Positions 1 through 11,631 of a stretch of DNA of 64,000 nucleotides are shown one piece after another (position 1 is the stretch's first letter; the number at the start of each line of letters is the position of its first letter). The notes under the pieces were generated by a model that saw only the letters and a list, made by a program, of their open reading frames with translations, did not search any database and was not told the origin of the DNA. This stretch comes from Ascaphus truei (lineage: Eukaryota; Chordata; Amphibia; Anura; Ascaphidae), in assembly GCA_036426205.1 (NCBI GenBank), contig WSYH01002432.1, positions 1 through 64,000 of the forward strand. The letters are read 5' to 3'. The position numbers and the translations under genes were made by a program.

Positions 1-390
1 AAATATCTGGGCATTTGGTTTGATTCACATTTAACAGTTGGTTTGTATATTGATACTCCAACATCCAAAAACTATGCCAAACAAGGTGTACTTTGTAGGA
101 ACAAATCCTCCCTAAGATAGCTGGTCAGAAAGCACATTGCACAGCAGATGCTAATATCAATTATAGACTATGGGAATATAGTTTATGGTACAGCACCCCA
201 GACTCACCTTAGCAAACTAGACACCCTCTACAGCTCAATATGCCGCTTTGTCCTACAATGTAACTACAACACACATCAATGCGAAATGCTCAAATAACTA
301 GATTGGCTGTCACATGACTAGGTACAAAGTACATTTTTCCAATCTTGCCTTCATATACATTCTGGACACGCTACCTACTGCTGTTGTTGT
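1..390 (+). pseudogene. LINE reverse-transcriptase C-terminal fragment (CR1/L2/Rex-like)
   Basis: The plus strand translates, with in-frame stops, to the region just downstream of the RT palm in Jockey-superfamily LINEs: a YLGIWFDSHLT-like block, then IIDYGNIVYGTAP, then LDTLYSSICRFVLQCN. The same segments occur on the minus strand at 61181-61546, so both window ends hold the same LINE family. The element is cut by the window edge, has stops after NKSSLR and after EMLK, and is non-functional. CR1, L2 and Rex1 share this layout, and I cannot choose between them from this fragment. Confidence 0.8.
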
Positions 391-1730
391 TTCTAAATAG
401 TAGCAAACACTTTCATTTTCTAGCTTTATACTGTATTTTGTACATACTGTACTGTATTCTGTACCTTATACAGAATCAATGATTTTTTTTATATATTTGA
501 ATGCCTTTAGAACTTTAAGTATAGTACTACTGTTAGTGTCTAGACAGTAAAAACATGAACACAAAAAAAAGTATATTTAAAAAATGAACATTTTTATTTG
601 GATAGGATAATAAAGGGAAAAATAATAATAGAACAATACAACGTCGCTGCTTCTTCAAAATTTACAATCTTGACTTTTCCTTCTTCGCAATGGCTGGTGC
701 TTCTTCGACATCTGGGTCTGTAAAGAAAGAGACAATAGTCTATATTATTAATCGCACTGTACATTATGGTTAAAAAGTGCCTACAGTATATCTTCTCTCA
801 AGTTTTCAGCATGATCTACTGTATGCCAAGAGCCACTGATTAATTGTAATTGGCTATTCATACAGGACTTATTCAACCAATGTGTATTAGTGCTGCTACA
901 GTATAATAAGTGTCAGACTTTCAATTTAGTATTGCCACAACAATGTTACATTCTAGTGGAAAATTGTTTCTGTGTATCCTTGGCTACAAGACTAAAAGGA
1001 GCTACAGTAAAAGGACCTGACACCAGTACAAATCATTATCTGCTTTTTTTTGGGGGGGGGGGGGGGAGACAAAGCATGCATGTCTTCAGGTACAGCACTT
1101 TAAATTAGGACTAGGGGTTTACATTACGTTTTGGATGTATGGGAGGAAGGTACTTGGCATGCATGGATTGGAACACTGTGTCTTACCTGGCAATATTGCC
1201 AGGAGAGTTTCCTGCACCAAGGAGGTGGTTTTCCTGTGCTATCTCTTTGACCAGCTCCAGACATGCACAAGCAAAACAGAAATAGAAAAAAGTATTAAAC
1301 AATGAAATCATTATAAACAATTAACTGTCTTTTTTTTTAGATTAAAAACATTGGCGGCACATCTATATTTTTAAATAAATGTAGTCATCAAACAGGTTGA
1401 AGGACTTCCAGGGAACAGTCCTTGCATGCCTCAAAAGGGCATTGATGCTGTCTCTGACGGTTCACAAGATGACTGTTAAAATTAAAATAGCACTTCACTT
1501 ATTCCATAATTGTTTTCCTTAAATTTTCAGGATGACCCATCTTGAGTGTATTGCCTTCATAATTTACATATTTTACATAATTGACATTTTTATACTCTCG
1601 GTACATCTCAAAACTGACGTGGTGTTTAAAGATGAACTGGGCATATTTCTGAGGTAGACCACCACATCTGATCTTGTACAGTAGAGGCAACGTTTATTCT
1701 AATATTTGCCGTAAACTAGCCGGGTTACAT
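391..1730. other. unassigned AT-rich DNA with a G homopolymer
   Basis: I see no gene here. The stretch is AT-rich with short stop-interrupted frames. A run of 15 G at 1052-1066 follows a T-run and is a likely length-error site. Confidence 0.5.
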
Positions 1731-1770
1731 TCTGGGTATGTGCTGGGTATGTGCTGGGTATGTTCTGGGC
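1731..1770. repeat. short tandem repeat, unit CTGGGTATGTG
   Basis: About four imperfect copies of an 11-bp unit (CTGGGTATGTG and variants) stand next to the foldback element that follows. Confidence 0.7.
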
Positions 1771-1790
1771 TAGTTTGAGGCACGTTTAAG

Positions 1791-1921
1791 GCATTTCTGC
1801 ATTGACTAACGACCCATAGGATTAACACAGCAGGGATCCCTGGCAGTCCAATTCAGTTTGAATGGGACTGCCAGGGACCCCCGCTGTTAATCTGATAGGC
1901 CATTAATCAATGCAGAAATGC
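1791..1921. repeat. foldback (palindromic) element, copy 1
   Basis: Two arms of about 60 bp, 1791-1850 and 1862-1921, are imperfect inverted copies. Each begins or ends in GCATTTCTGCATTGA and contains a TTAACACAGC...CCTGGCAGTCC core. The loop is about 11 bp. The core recurs in the foldback at 21450-21664, so this is a dispersed family, probably a MITE. I see no target-site duplication or autonomous partner. Confidence 0.75.
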
Positions 1922-2558
1922 TGGGGCTAGTTTAAGGAAAGTTTAAGGAATGTATTCAGAATGTACCTAGGTGTACCTGGGTCTTTTGGGGAATTGCCAC
2001 TGGTTTTTGTTCGATTAAGAGTTGCCTCTACTGTATTTCTCACGGGTGCTCAGGTGCAGGTCTCTCAGCATGGTCTGGGACCAGTACAATCCTGGGTACT
2101 GGAGTGGGTGTGCTTCTGGCAGCGGGTGGAGGTAGATAGTCTGGGAGAATGCTTTCCTCCTGTCATGGCCTTACTGGGGTTGACATCCCCGCCAACAGAA
2201 ATGTGTATCCTAGAGATGGAGGGGATGAGCGTGTGTGGTCCCATTGTGCGCTTGGTTTTGGAAGCGTGAATGTCAAATAGATGTATTGAGAGGTTGGATG
2301 GGGGTTGTATGCGGTTCCTCCATGGTAGCATAAGGTGCCAAGGTCACCAGATCAACATCCTGCGTCGGACATACAGGGGTAAGGAATACAAGCAAAGAAT
2401 AGAGCCCCGGGATGTGTCTCTCAATCTTATCCAGATGAATACCCATACACCTATCCATATTCTCCATACGCTCCAAAAAATATCAATCTTGGCCTCCATT
2501 CTGCCCCTCTATTGCTCTATGGAGTGGTCAGTCATTTCAACAACACTAAAAACATCCA

Positions 2559-3092
2559 TCATGCTGGTGTCATCCAGACGGGCATTGGAGTGGCTGGGTT
2601 CTGGAGGAGGTGACTAGTGGACTTCAGGAAGAACTTTGGCATGGCTGGGTGCTGGCAGAAGTGAGCAGGGACTTTGGAATGAACATCAGCATGGCTGGGT
2701 GCGGGCGGAGGTGAGCAGGGGACTTCGGGACGAACATCGGCGTTGCTGATTGATGGCAGTGAAAAGTCCGGGATGTCTAATTCGGCTTTGGTGGGTGCAG
2801 GGGCACTTCTGGGGCCCGACCAATGAATTTGATCATGGTCAATTTTGGCTATTTTCTTCTTTACGTACAAAGGGCCAGGCTTCTTTGCTTTGGGAGCCTT
2901 CGGGACCTTTTCTTTAGGCACCTTTGGCTTGGAAACAGCTTCCGACTTTCGCTTTCTCGTGTTCGGCACAGTAGAAGATTCCTGCATCCGTAGGATAGGG
3001 GTTGATCCATGGATGCAGATGGAAAAATGCATAATACAGTATCTGTACAAGAGCTCGTTCAGATAGAGATCAGTGTGTGGGAGGCTATGCAA
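2559..3092 (-). other. Lys/Pro-rich open frame of unknown nature
   Basis: A 177-codon minus-strand frame has a basic, Lys/Pro/Ala-rich stretch (PKVPKEKVPKAPKAKKPG) followed by Pro/Ser-rich repeats in which SHADVHSKVP-like and NADVRPEVP-like units recur every ~20-25 residues. Downstream on the same strand the frames are broken. It may be a remnant of a transposon-encoded accessory protein or chance coding in a short tandem repeat. I recognise no domain. Confidence 0.3.
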
Positions 3093-3317
3093 TTTGTGTC
3101 AACTTGTATGCACTGTGTCCCTATTTGAATTGTTTGGCAGGCATGGACACGAGCTGCAGGTATTAAAAGTGGGCGTAATGTATACTAAACCTGTCGAGCG
3201 ACGTCCATTACATTATAAATACACCATCACTATTGTTGATTCAATGCACATTGAATATACACATTGATTACACATCGAATATACATTACTCTGTGCTTGA
3301 TTTATTTTCTAAAGCAG

Positions 3318-3506
3318 CGATGCAGAGGGAAAGGATTTCAAAGGATCTCAGCATGAGAATACAGCATATGTAGAAGAAAGGACACAGAATTTTACAGATC
3401 CAACGCTGGTTAGTTAATTCAGACCTCGGTTTAGCAAAAGCACTGTCAGCTATCATGCCCATGGTAAAGCAAAAAGTATAAAGCGGAGTCCCCAAGTCAC
3501 AACAGA
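3318..3506 (+). pseudogene. putative exon 1 (DNA-binding region) of an intron-containing Tc1-like transposase homologue
   Basis: A splice-acceptor-like CTAAAGCAG precedes position 3318, and a consensus donor GTAAGT starts at 3507. Between them, from an ATG at 3320, the frame gives MQRERISKDLSMRIQHM, then a stop, then KKGHRILQIQRWLVNSDLG. A +1/-1 slip near 3450 is needed to continue into a KRSPQVTTE-like end. This resembles the N-terminal helix-turn-helix of Tc1-type transposases. The next homologous blocks lie at 11693-12478, beyond a gypsy insertion. The link between them is inference from order, strand and splice-site quality. Confidence 0.45.
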
Positions 3507-3770
3507 GTAAGTTTTTTTTCTTCTGTAATTATTGTATTTCAGTACTTGTATATGCTTGTTGCATATTCAAATGCATATTTTTGTTTAGTTATTTTCATTT
3601 TTTTGGGCCTAACAAATTGTTATATTTTCCTTTAAACTATAAGACAGCACAGCGTCTTGCATACAGTATTAAAATGCATATGTCTTTAGTTATTTTCTTT
3701 TTATTTATTTTGAAATACTGTATACAAATACTGTGCATGTATTTGTTTTGAATTATTTTTGGGCCTAAAC

Positions 3771-5368
3771 CCTGTTGGGAGTGAAGGGGTTAAAATGTAT
3801 TATCCCCATAATACCATGTTTCCCCCTACACTGGCGTTATTGTCCCTGTTTTGCAGCTCAGAAGCTAGCTGCAGTTAAAATGAATTTATGAAAATGTGCC
3901 GTGGGGAATTGTGAGTGTCAGCTCTTCAACCCAATTGTGGTATATAACTGTTGGTATAATAAAGATGTATGTGGTTTTACTGTTCCAGGAATGCCAGCCA
4001 GTGGGGATGTGCAGGGCATGAGTTTCTGGGGTGACTTTATGGTAAAATGCTGTTAGGGTGTGTTTGGATAGATGGGGCCACTGTTGTGGGTTACCCCGAA
4101 ACATGTACTCAGGAATCCCCCCAGATTCCTGAGAACATGAACACAGATCACCGGACAAAATCCCCCCTAGAACGCAGTTTGCAGCTCACAGCCAAATCCC
4201 CCTGCTTCAGCACAAACCAGGGCAGTAAAACTGGGCACGAAACTGGGTTATATTCCAGGTCCCGGGATAAGCCCAAACCAGGGATAAGGTGGAGAGAGTT
4301 GTAGGGGTTACATTTTTAGTAAAGCGTAGTGTCAACTCCGCAGCCAACCACTGGCTGCAGTCCTGTGAATGTGTATAAGACTGAGGTTTGTTTTATTAAA
4401 ATGGGGACAAGGGGTTAATAAATACCCAAACCTTACATAGGGTCCCTTGGATAAAAGGGACCTGACCCAAGTAATGCCCAGGTAACCTGAGTCCAGTTTA
4501 GGGGTTCAGGGGGAAAATCATATAATGTGTTAAATGTATGAATTATGGTAACAATTATTTTGAATAAGGGAAAATAAATGGCTTTTAACCATCCCCCAAG
4601 CTTGATATGTTTGAAGGAATGTCAGAGGAAGTCATTGAGCATGGCTATGAACCCCATTTACATAGGAAGTATAGGGGGCTTCTCATCTCAGCTTCAAAGG
4701 CCAGGACATAGTGTCAAACATTTTGTTAGCAGACACATTTGGGATTCACCAGTACAGTGAGTCATAATTTAAGTTCAGGACTTCTAAGGTGTCATGTGGA
4801 GTTGACTCCGGCATTTCTGCGGAGACATTGTAAGGTGTTACTTGGGGAGGAGGAGAGGTGAACATTTTGGCCTGACAGATATCTAGTTATGCGAGTGTCA
4901 AGTGGGGGAAGATGACATTTTGTTACACATGTTCAGTCACTATTCTGAAGCCAGTGAGCCAGGAGATACACACCTGGCAAAAGTACAGTATGTGAGTGGC
5001 CAAGGAGGAAATTCCCACGCCACAGATTGGCTACATATGTTAACGGATGGGGCAGGGGAAGTTTTTAAAAATACCTGCAGCCCAGTCCTAGTGAGATTCA
5101 CTTAAGATCAACCAAGAAACATCCAAGGTTTAGCATCAGCGGTTCCGGAGTGTGAGGGGTTAACCTACATCATAACGAAGATTTGCACCCTCTTCCAGAA
5201 TTCGTTTGAGATAAGGATTCCCGATTGAATCCTGTAGGGACATTACGAAATCTTTCCCTTCGGCGAAGATATAGGGGTGGCAAGTTGCACCCCTAACCAA
5301 GGACTGTCGCACGACTCAAATCGTGCACCCACTTGCATGCGTGCAAGGGTGCCCAGAGACTTTGTTTC
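3771..5368. other. unassigned repeat-like DNA upstream of the gypsy LTR
   Basis: No supportable gene is present. The stretch has many GGGGTTAA and AGGGGTTA motifs and reads like eroded LTR or non-coding retroelement sequence, but I find no paired LTR. It lies in the proposed first intron of the Tc1-like homologue. Confidence 0.4.
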
Positions 5369-6121
5369 TGTGAGGAATAGGGGTACACATCCCTTGCGAC
5401 GTGTTCCCTCCTCTCTTACTTCCAGTACTGCAGCTGCTGCTGCCTCCGCTCTTCCCCCTGTTGGTGCGCGCAACCCCGCTCTGCTTAAAGAGCGTGCACG
5501 CACTCGCTCCTCTTCCAGAATGTCACAGAGCGTAGCTCCGCCCACTCGGTTGTGCCGAGCCTCCTCCGCACGCGGTGCGCACGCATGACAACGTGCACCG
5601 ATCCCCAGCTGCGTGTCAAGCTACTAACGAGCCCCTTGTCTGCCTGCACCTATCCCAGCTTCCTCTGAGGCCGCGCCTCTGCTCCGCCTCCCAAGTTATT
5701 GGTCACTTCCTGTATAAAGATCCAGTCAGTGCTCAGTCTCATTTCCGAGCATAATTTTGTGTAGCCTTTGCGTGTGCCTGTCTTGTCCAGCCCAGTCTTG
5801 TCTTGTTCTCTACAGTTAACCTCTCGTGTACCGACCTGGCTTTGTAGTTGGATTCTCTCTGGCTTTTGACCCCTGGCTTACGGATAACGACTTCGAGTAC
5901 CTCTCCAACCCCAGACCACAGGCTTACAGACTTCAACTACGTGTACCTCTCCAACCCACAGACCCCGACAAGTATTGGATTAACCCTTTCTTCATACCCA
6001 GACCCAGCAACGCTACAAACCACCTTCTAGGCCCGCACCCGCTACTGTGGGTTTGTGGCATTGTCCTTCCCACCTCAGTGCCGGGGTCAGGTCTTGTTTG
6101 TGGGCTCAAACAAGCGTTACA
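5369..6121 (+). repeat. 5' LTR of the gypsy element
   Basis: Begins TGTGAGGAAT and matches 10201-10964 over its length with scattered substitutions and small indels. Both carry a TATAAA box and the same CTCTCCAACCC tandem motifs. LTR divergence by eye is clearly above a few percent, so the insertion is not recent. Confidence 0.85.
5713..5719 (+). promoter_or_regulatory. TATA box of the 5' LTR
   Basis: TATAAAG lies inside the LTR, and the equivalent TATAAAG is at 10545 in the 3' LTR. Its position, downstream of a GC-rich segment and upstream of the putative R region, fits a retroelement core promoter. Confidence 0.6.
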
Positions 6122-6122
6122 G

Positions 6123-6660
6123 TATGCTCAGCCCAACAAACATTGACCCCAATGAGGTGGGCCTAACCACAACTGCTTCTACTCTAGTGGGAAACACACC
6201 CCAGGAACCACGTCTTCCGACACCCAATCGGCATGCGGGTGAACCCCTAGGATGCCGAGGCTTTCTTATCCAATGTGATATCTACTTTGAATTAACCCCT
6301 TTGCGCTTCCCTACCGATAGATCTAAAGTGGCTTATATCATTGCATTGCTAACCGGAGACGCATTGGCTTGGGCATCTCCTATCTGGGAGTTAATGCCTG
6401 AACTCACGCAGAACTTTTTTTAAAAAAAAAAAAGGTTTCAGCAGGTCTTTGATACTCCTGGTTACCAGGCTACTGCGGCCTCTTCTCTTTTCCACATCAC
6501 CCGGGGCCACCGGACCGTCGCGAAGTACGCTCTTGAATTTCAGACTATTGCCGCGAAGACCGGTTACAACAACGAGGCTTTAACTGCAGCCTTCCGGCAG
6601 GGCCTCTCTGACTCCTACATGTATACGGGTGGATCAACGCCTCCAAGAGAGACGAAGTGA
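6123..6660 (+). pseudogene. gypsy gag remnant
   Basis: The first part is open from about 6123 and contains the retrotransposon-gag pattern (CDIYFELTPLRFPTDRSKVA, then ALLTGDALAWASP). It stops next to a T-run/A-run at 6414-6432. The reading then continues in another frame with a capsid-like FDTPGY...FQTIAAKTGYN...FRQGLSD block, ending in a stop near 6660. The protein would be the structural Gag of the element. The homopolymer break and stop make it non-functional. Confidence 0.75.
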
Positions 6661-6768
6661 ACGCCAGACTACACATACGCCTTAACCTATATCTCTCTCT
6701 CCTTCTCTCCTTCCTTCTTTTGTTCCAGTTCCTAAAACACCAGACCCCATGCCAAGGGTACTCATCAG

Positions 6769-7725
6769 TTGTCCTTTACAGAAAAGCAGCGCTGGAGAAG
6801 CGAGGGGCTATGTGTTTATTGTGGCCTAGCTGGTCATTTGGCATATTACTGTCCTACGCGTCCGGGAGAACGCCAGCGACCTATAAGGTATGATGGAATT
6901 TCTTTAGGTACCATATCTTCTTGTCCTCCTTCCAAGGAAAATATGCCAAAAAGGATCCTTCTGCCTATTATAATGGAGGGTACAGACTTTCATACTTCTG
7001 CACTTGCCTTCATCGACTCTAGGTCTGGAGGATATTTCATGGATCAGAATTTTGCTATGAAACACCGGATTCCACTGCTTAGGAAGTCCACTCCCATAGG
7101 ACTCGAAGCGATAGACGGTTGTCCACTCCAGCCTGCCTTTATCACCCTGGAGACCGTGATCTTCACCCTTTCCACCAACGATGGACACAAGGAACAAATC
7201 TCGTTGGACGTCATTCATTCACCATCTGTACAGGTAATATTGGGCCTCCCCTGGTTACAACTGCACAATCCCGTAATTGACTGGACTGATAAACAACCCA
7301 TACGTTGGTCTACACCATGTGCCATTCCTTGTGTTCCCATTTCACTTTCTCTTGCTGGTTTAGAGACTGTGGATCCTTCCAAAGGGTCCCTTCCTGAAGC
7401 CTACCATGAGTTTCTTGATGTTTTCGACAAGGTCCGTTCAGAGATTCTTCCTCCACATCGTCCCTTCGATTGCCCCATTGATCTGATCCCTGGTGCCGTT
7501 CTGCCTAAAGGCAAGTCTTACCCCTTGTCCCTTCCAGAGTCCCGAGCCATGTCCAAGTATATCCAGGAGAACTTAAAAAAGGGCTTTATTAAGAACTTCA
7601 CCTCTCCTGCTTGGGAAGGGTTCTTCTTTGTAAAAAAGAAGGATGGATCTCTTTGCCCCTGCATAGATTATAGAGGCTTGAATAAGATAACACAGAAGAA
7701 CCGTTACCCTTTACCGCTCATATAA
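6769..7725 (+). pseudogene. gypsy nucleocapsid-protease-RT N-terminal remnant
   Basis: A 318-codon open stretch. A CCHC zinc knuckle ([14 protein letters not shown]) lies near residues 15-28. An aspartic-protease-like segment follows, but the catalytic DSG is changed to DSR ([12 protein letters not shown], about residues 81-92), which should inactivate it. The N-terminal RT block comes next ([19 protein letters not shown], then KNRYPLPLI), where a stop at 7723-7725 interrupts the frame. In intact relatives the domain would run straight on into the RT palm. Confidence 0.85.
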
Positions 7726-8633
7726 GAATTGTTTTACCATCTACAAGGTGCCTCCATTTTTTCCAAACTCGATCTCTGGGGTGCCTACAACCTGATACGC
7801 ATAAGGGAAGGAGACGAATGGAAAATGGCCTTTAACACCCGCGACAGCCATTATGAGTACCTAGTAATGCCATTTGGACTCTGTAACGCTACTACGGTCT
7901 TTCAATAATTTGTTAATGAGATTTTTCGTGATGTTCTCAATTTATTCGTCATTGTCACCTTGATGATATACTCATTTTTTCTAAATCCTTGCCTGAACAT
8001 ATCCAGCATACCAAGCTAGTACTTTCTTGTCTTCGCCAGAATCGTCTGTATGCCAAGATAGATAAGTGTATGTTTCATTAAAATTCGACTTCCTTCCTGG
8101 GTTATATAATCTACGAGAAGGGATTTTCCATGGATCCTGAGAAAATAAAGGCGGTATTAGATTGGCCCCAGCCTACGTCGCTTAAAGCCATCCAGTGATT
8201 CCTTGGCTTTGCCAATTATTATCGAAAGTTCATCCATAAATTTTCCACACTGGTTGCTCCTATTACCGCCCTGACCAAGACAGGTGCTGATCCTTCCTCC
8301 TGGCCTCCGGAGGCTTGTCTTGCTTTCGAGTCTTTAAAGAAGGCCTTCACCACCGCTCCCATCTTGCATCACCCCGACCCCTCCCTTCCCTTCACATTGG
8401 AGGTCGATGTTTCAGATATTGGAGCCGGGGCAGTGCTCTCCCAAAGATGTTCTCCTCAAGATCACCTGCATCCATGTAGCTACTTTTCCAAGAAATTCTC
8501 CCCTGCGGAGATCAACTATGACGTTGGTAATAGAGAACTTTTGGCTATCAAACTTGCACTCCAAGAGTGGAGACACCTTCTTGAAGGAACCGAGAAACTG
8601 ATTCTGACTACAAAATTTATTGTATATTGAAGG
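7726..8633 (+). pseudogene. gypsy reverse-transcriptase palm and RNase H remnant
   Basis: In several frames the sequence gives the RT palm ([25 protein letters not shown], shifted, then MPFGLCNA), a catalytic LDDILIFSKSL block at about 7957-7990 preceded by a frameshift, and a connection region. RNase H ([18 protein letters not shown], then [20 protein letters not shown]) is in the open piece 8364-8630. At least four stops or indels are needed to align it, so the enzyme is dead. The family role is to copy element RNA into DNA and remove the RNA strand. Confidence 0.8.
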
Positions 8634-9216
8634 CGCTCGACGCCTTGCTTCCCGTCAAGCTCCCTGGGCTCTTTTTTCCCCCAGATTTAATTATGTAATC
8701 TCTTACATTCCTGGTACAAAGAATTTGAAGGCCAATGCTTTGTCTCGTCAATTCATTTCCGAAGACCGATCTGAAGACGTTCCAGAGACTATTCTTCCTT
8801 CGAAATTTATCATTGCAGCAAATTCCTTCGATATTTTGGACAAAAATCTAGACTCTCAAATTCGGATTCCGGAAGGCCTAGAGTTACCTGAGGGCTGCTT
8901 ATACGCTGCAACCAACTTCCGTCGAAAGATTCTTGAGTGGAGTCATGCTTCCAGGTCGGGCGGTCACCCTGAGATCAGAAGAATCACCGATTTAATCAGA
9001 CGTACTTTTTGGTGGCCAAAGATGCTGAACGACATAAAGGAATTTGTTTCATATTGTTCAGTCTGTGCTAGAAATAAGTCTGTTCGAAAAAAGCCTTTTG
9101 GTCTGCTACGTCCGCTTCCCATTCCGGGAACGTCCTTGGTACCATCTATCAATGGATTTTATTGTAGAGCTGCCTGTTTCCAATGGTATGAATACAATCC
9201 TGGTCATTGTGGATAG
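8634..9216 (+). pseudogene. gypsy integrase N-terminal (zinc-binding) remnant
   Basis: An RNase H/integrase linker (YIPGTKNLKANALSR) is followed by the HHCC zinc-binding domain. Its His residues lie around SHASRSGGHPEIRR and its Cys pair in YCSVCARNKS. A frame break near 9150 separates it from the catalytic core, whose first acidic residue (SMDFIVELP) lies in another frame that starts before 9160. The domain normally helps integrase multimerise and bind element ends. Confidence 0.8.
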
Positions 9217-10205
9217 ATTTTCCAAGCAGGCCCTTTTCATACCCCTCAAGGGTCTCCCTAACTCGGCCAATCTAGCAGATGTCTACATCAGAGAGATCTT
9301 TTGCATACATGGGGTCCCTGTCTCAATCGTTTCTGACCGAGGATCACAATTTGTGTCAAAATTCTGGCAGCCTTTTCTCAAAGGCTCAATATTTCTCTTC
9401 TTTTTTCTTCCGGGTACCACCCACAAACCAATGGACAAACTGAGAGGGTAAACCAATCGTTAGAGCAATACCTAAGATGTTTTGTTTTGGATACACAGGA
9501 TGATTGGGCTGATCTATTACCATGGGCTGAGTTCGCACACAACTCCCTCAGAAACGAGTCCACCAAAAGTCAACCTTCTTCGTCAATTATGGCTACCATC
9601 CTAACTCTCTTCCTATCTCTTGTAATATTTCTGGAGTTCCTGCTGCTGATGCCAGAGTCAACTCTCCAAGAACCCTCCAAGAATCCATTCGGAGTCAAAA
9701 GACCCAGGCGGACCGACATTGTCTAGAGGCGCCCAGGATTAAAACAGGAGACAAGGTATGGCTCTCATCAAAGAACATCAGATTGAAGATCCCTAACTTA
9801 AAATTGGCTCCCAGATTCTTGGGACCCTTAAAGATACTGGAGCAGGTTAATCCTGTGACCTATCGCCTGGACTTACCTCCTTCTATGAAGATACCATTGG
9901 TATTTCATGTCTCTCTTCTGAAACCTGTCAAGCAGAGTCCCAGGTATCCTGATGTTCATCCTCCTCCTCCTGTACTGGTACAAGGTCATGAAGAATTTGA
10001 GATCCAGTCTATTGTCAACTCAAGGTACTCCAGAGGAGGAGTACAGTTCCTTGTACATTGGAAGGGCTTCGGGCCCGAAGAACGCTCTTGGGTATCTGAT
10101 GACCAGATCCACGCTCCTGGCTTACTCAGATGGTTCCACACCAGGTACCCAGTGAAGCATTTTATGGATCATCCGGAGTTTGATCCTCAAGGGGGGGTAC
10201 TGTGA
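9150..10205 (+). pseudogene. gypsy integrase catalytic core and C-terminal chromodomain remnant
   Basis: The core reads SMDFIVELPVSNG...LVIVDRFSKQA, then VSDRGSQFVSKFW (second acidic residue). A frameshifted HPQTNGQTERVNQ-like segment (catalytic Glu) follows near 9415-9450. Three more frames lead into 9783-10205, which is open and ends in a chromodomain (EEFEIQSIVNSRYSRGG, then QFLVHWKGFGPEERSWV). Chromodomains of this class steer integration to marked chromatin. The frame ends at a stop overlapping the first bases of the 3' LTR, next to a G-rich polypurine tract. Confidence 0.85.
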
Positions 10206-10964
10206 GGAATCGGGGTACACGTCCCTTGCGGCGTGTTCTCTCCTCTCTTAAATCCAGTACTGCAACTGCTGCTGCCTCCGCTCTTCACCCCGCTGCTGCT
10301 CGCAACCCCGCTCTGCTTACTGAGCGCACGCACACTTGCTCCTCTTCCAGAATGTCACAAAGCGTAGCTCCGCCCCCTCGGTCGCGCTGCGCCTCCTCCG
10401 CGCACGGCACACATGTGTGACATCGTGCAGCAATCCCCAGCTGCGTGTCAAGCTACTAACGAGCCCCTTGTCTGCCTGCACCTATCCCAACTTCCTTTGA
10501 GGCCGCACCTCCGCTCTGCCTCCCAAGTCATTGGTCACTTCCTCTATAAAGACCCAGTCAGTGCTCAGTCTCATTGCTGAGCATAACTTTGTATAGCCTT
10601 TGCGTGTGCCTGTCTTGTCCAGCCCAGTCTTGTCTTGTTCTCTGCAGTTAACCTCTCGTGTACCGACCTGGCTTTGTATTTGGATTCTCTCTGGCTTTTG
10701 ACTCCTGGCTTATGGATAACGACTACGAGTACCTCTCCAACCCCAGACCACAGGCTTACGGACTTCAACTACGTGTACCTCTCCAACCCATGGACCCCGG
10801 CAAGAATTCGATTAACCCTTTCTTCATACCCAGACCCAGCAACGGTACAAACCACCTTCTGGGCCCTCCCCAGCAACTGTGGGTGTGTGGCATAGTCCTT
10901 CCCACCTCAATGCCGGGGTCTGGGGTTGGAGAGGTCTTCTTTGTGGGCTCGCGCAAGCTTTACA
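10201..10964 (+). repeat. 3' LTR of the gypsy element (homologous part)
   Basis: Starts TGTGAGGAAT directly after a GGGGGGG polypurine tract and aligns to 5369-6121. Beyond 10964 the sequence continues with an AATAAA at 11057-11062 and a candidate CCGTGACA terminus near 11144, so the true LTR end may lie there. The 5-bp flanks GTTTC (left) and GTTAC (right of 10964) nearly match, which keeps the shorter end possible. Confidence 0.8.
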
Positions 10965-11293
10965 GTTACGTTCTGTGTCATTTGATTTGATTTCTCCATC
11001 CCAGTAAGTGTTTTATCCAGTATAATTGTGAATATTGTGTGTTTGTTTTAAAAGGAAATAAATTACAATTTATTTTGCCCATCTTGTGTGCTCAATCCAA
11101 AATCCCGCTATTAATGTGTTGGTAAGACCTGGTCTACCGTGACAGATGTGTAAATTAAATGTCTTACTGTAGTAATGTACAGTATATTGCAATAGTATGC
11201 AGAGTGACACAACAGGGTTGATACTGTACAGCAATTACAGTGCAGTAATTAGGACAGTACAGCTAAAGTGTTGTACAGTACTGTACTTTAGAT

Positions 11294-11631
11294 CAGGGGA
11301 GCGCAAACTTTTTGTGCTGCGCCCCCCTGTCTCTCTGCCCCCGGCTCTTGCGCCCCCCTGCCTTCCTTCAGGCGCGTCAGATGACGCTGCGTGTGCGTGT
11401 GACGTCAGGTCACATGGTGCCGCGGCATCTATTGACGCCGCTTTGCCATGGCGACGCAACACAGACGGCTGAATCCCGGTAAGTAAACAGTTGCAGGGGC
11501 CTCACGCGATCCCCCGGCATTTAATTTAAATGCCTGGGGGAAGAGCGCGGGGCCTCTGCAACTGCCCGCGCCCCCCCAGCACAATCTCCCGCCCCCCCTG
11601 GGGGTCGCGCCCCCCACTTTGCGCACCGCTG
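11294..11631. mobile_element. hAT-type MITE with 8-bp target-site duplication
   Basis: A GC-rich 338-bp element with termini CAGGGGAGCGCAAACTTT and AAGTGG...GCGCACCGCTG (read as inverted CAGCGGTGCGCAAAGT). It is flanked by perfect 8-bp duplications CTTTAGAT at 11286-11293 and 11632-11639. The 8-bp duplication and CAGNGG-like ends are hallmarks of hAT transposons. It has no transposase and is rich in CpG. It lies about 60 bp upstream of a Tc1-like exon acceptor. Confidence 0.9.

Larger units (their letters stand above)
5369..11144 (+). mobile_element. Ty3/gypsy chromovirus-type LTR retrotransposon, decayed
   Basis: The order is LTR, gag with zinc knuckle, protease, reverse transcriptase, RNase H, integrase, chromodomain, LTR, which is diagnostic of chromodomain-bearing Ty3/gypsy elements. 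The internal region has many stops and indels, so the copy is dead. The 5' LTR homology stops at about 6121, directly before gag, with no recognisable primer-binding site. The 3' copy seems to run on to a CCGTGACA end near 11144, past an AATAAA at 11057. The 5' end may therefore have lost its LTR tail and leader. It sits in an intron of the Tc1-like homologue (inference). Confidence 0.85.

Noticed and set aside
890..1108. 72-codon open frame on the plus strand
   Set aside because: Spans a G homopolymer, has no domain and no context; chance.
5277..5588. Overlapping open frames in the 5' LTR and at the 3' LTR start
   Set aside because: GC-rich LTR sequence open on both strands; no protein family.
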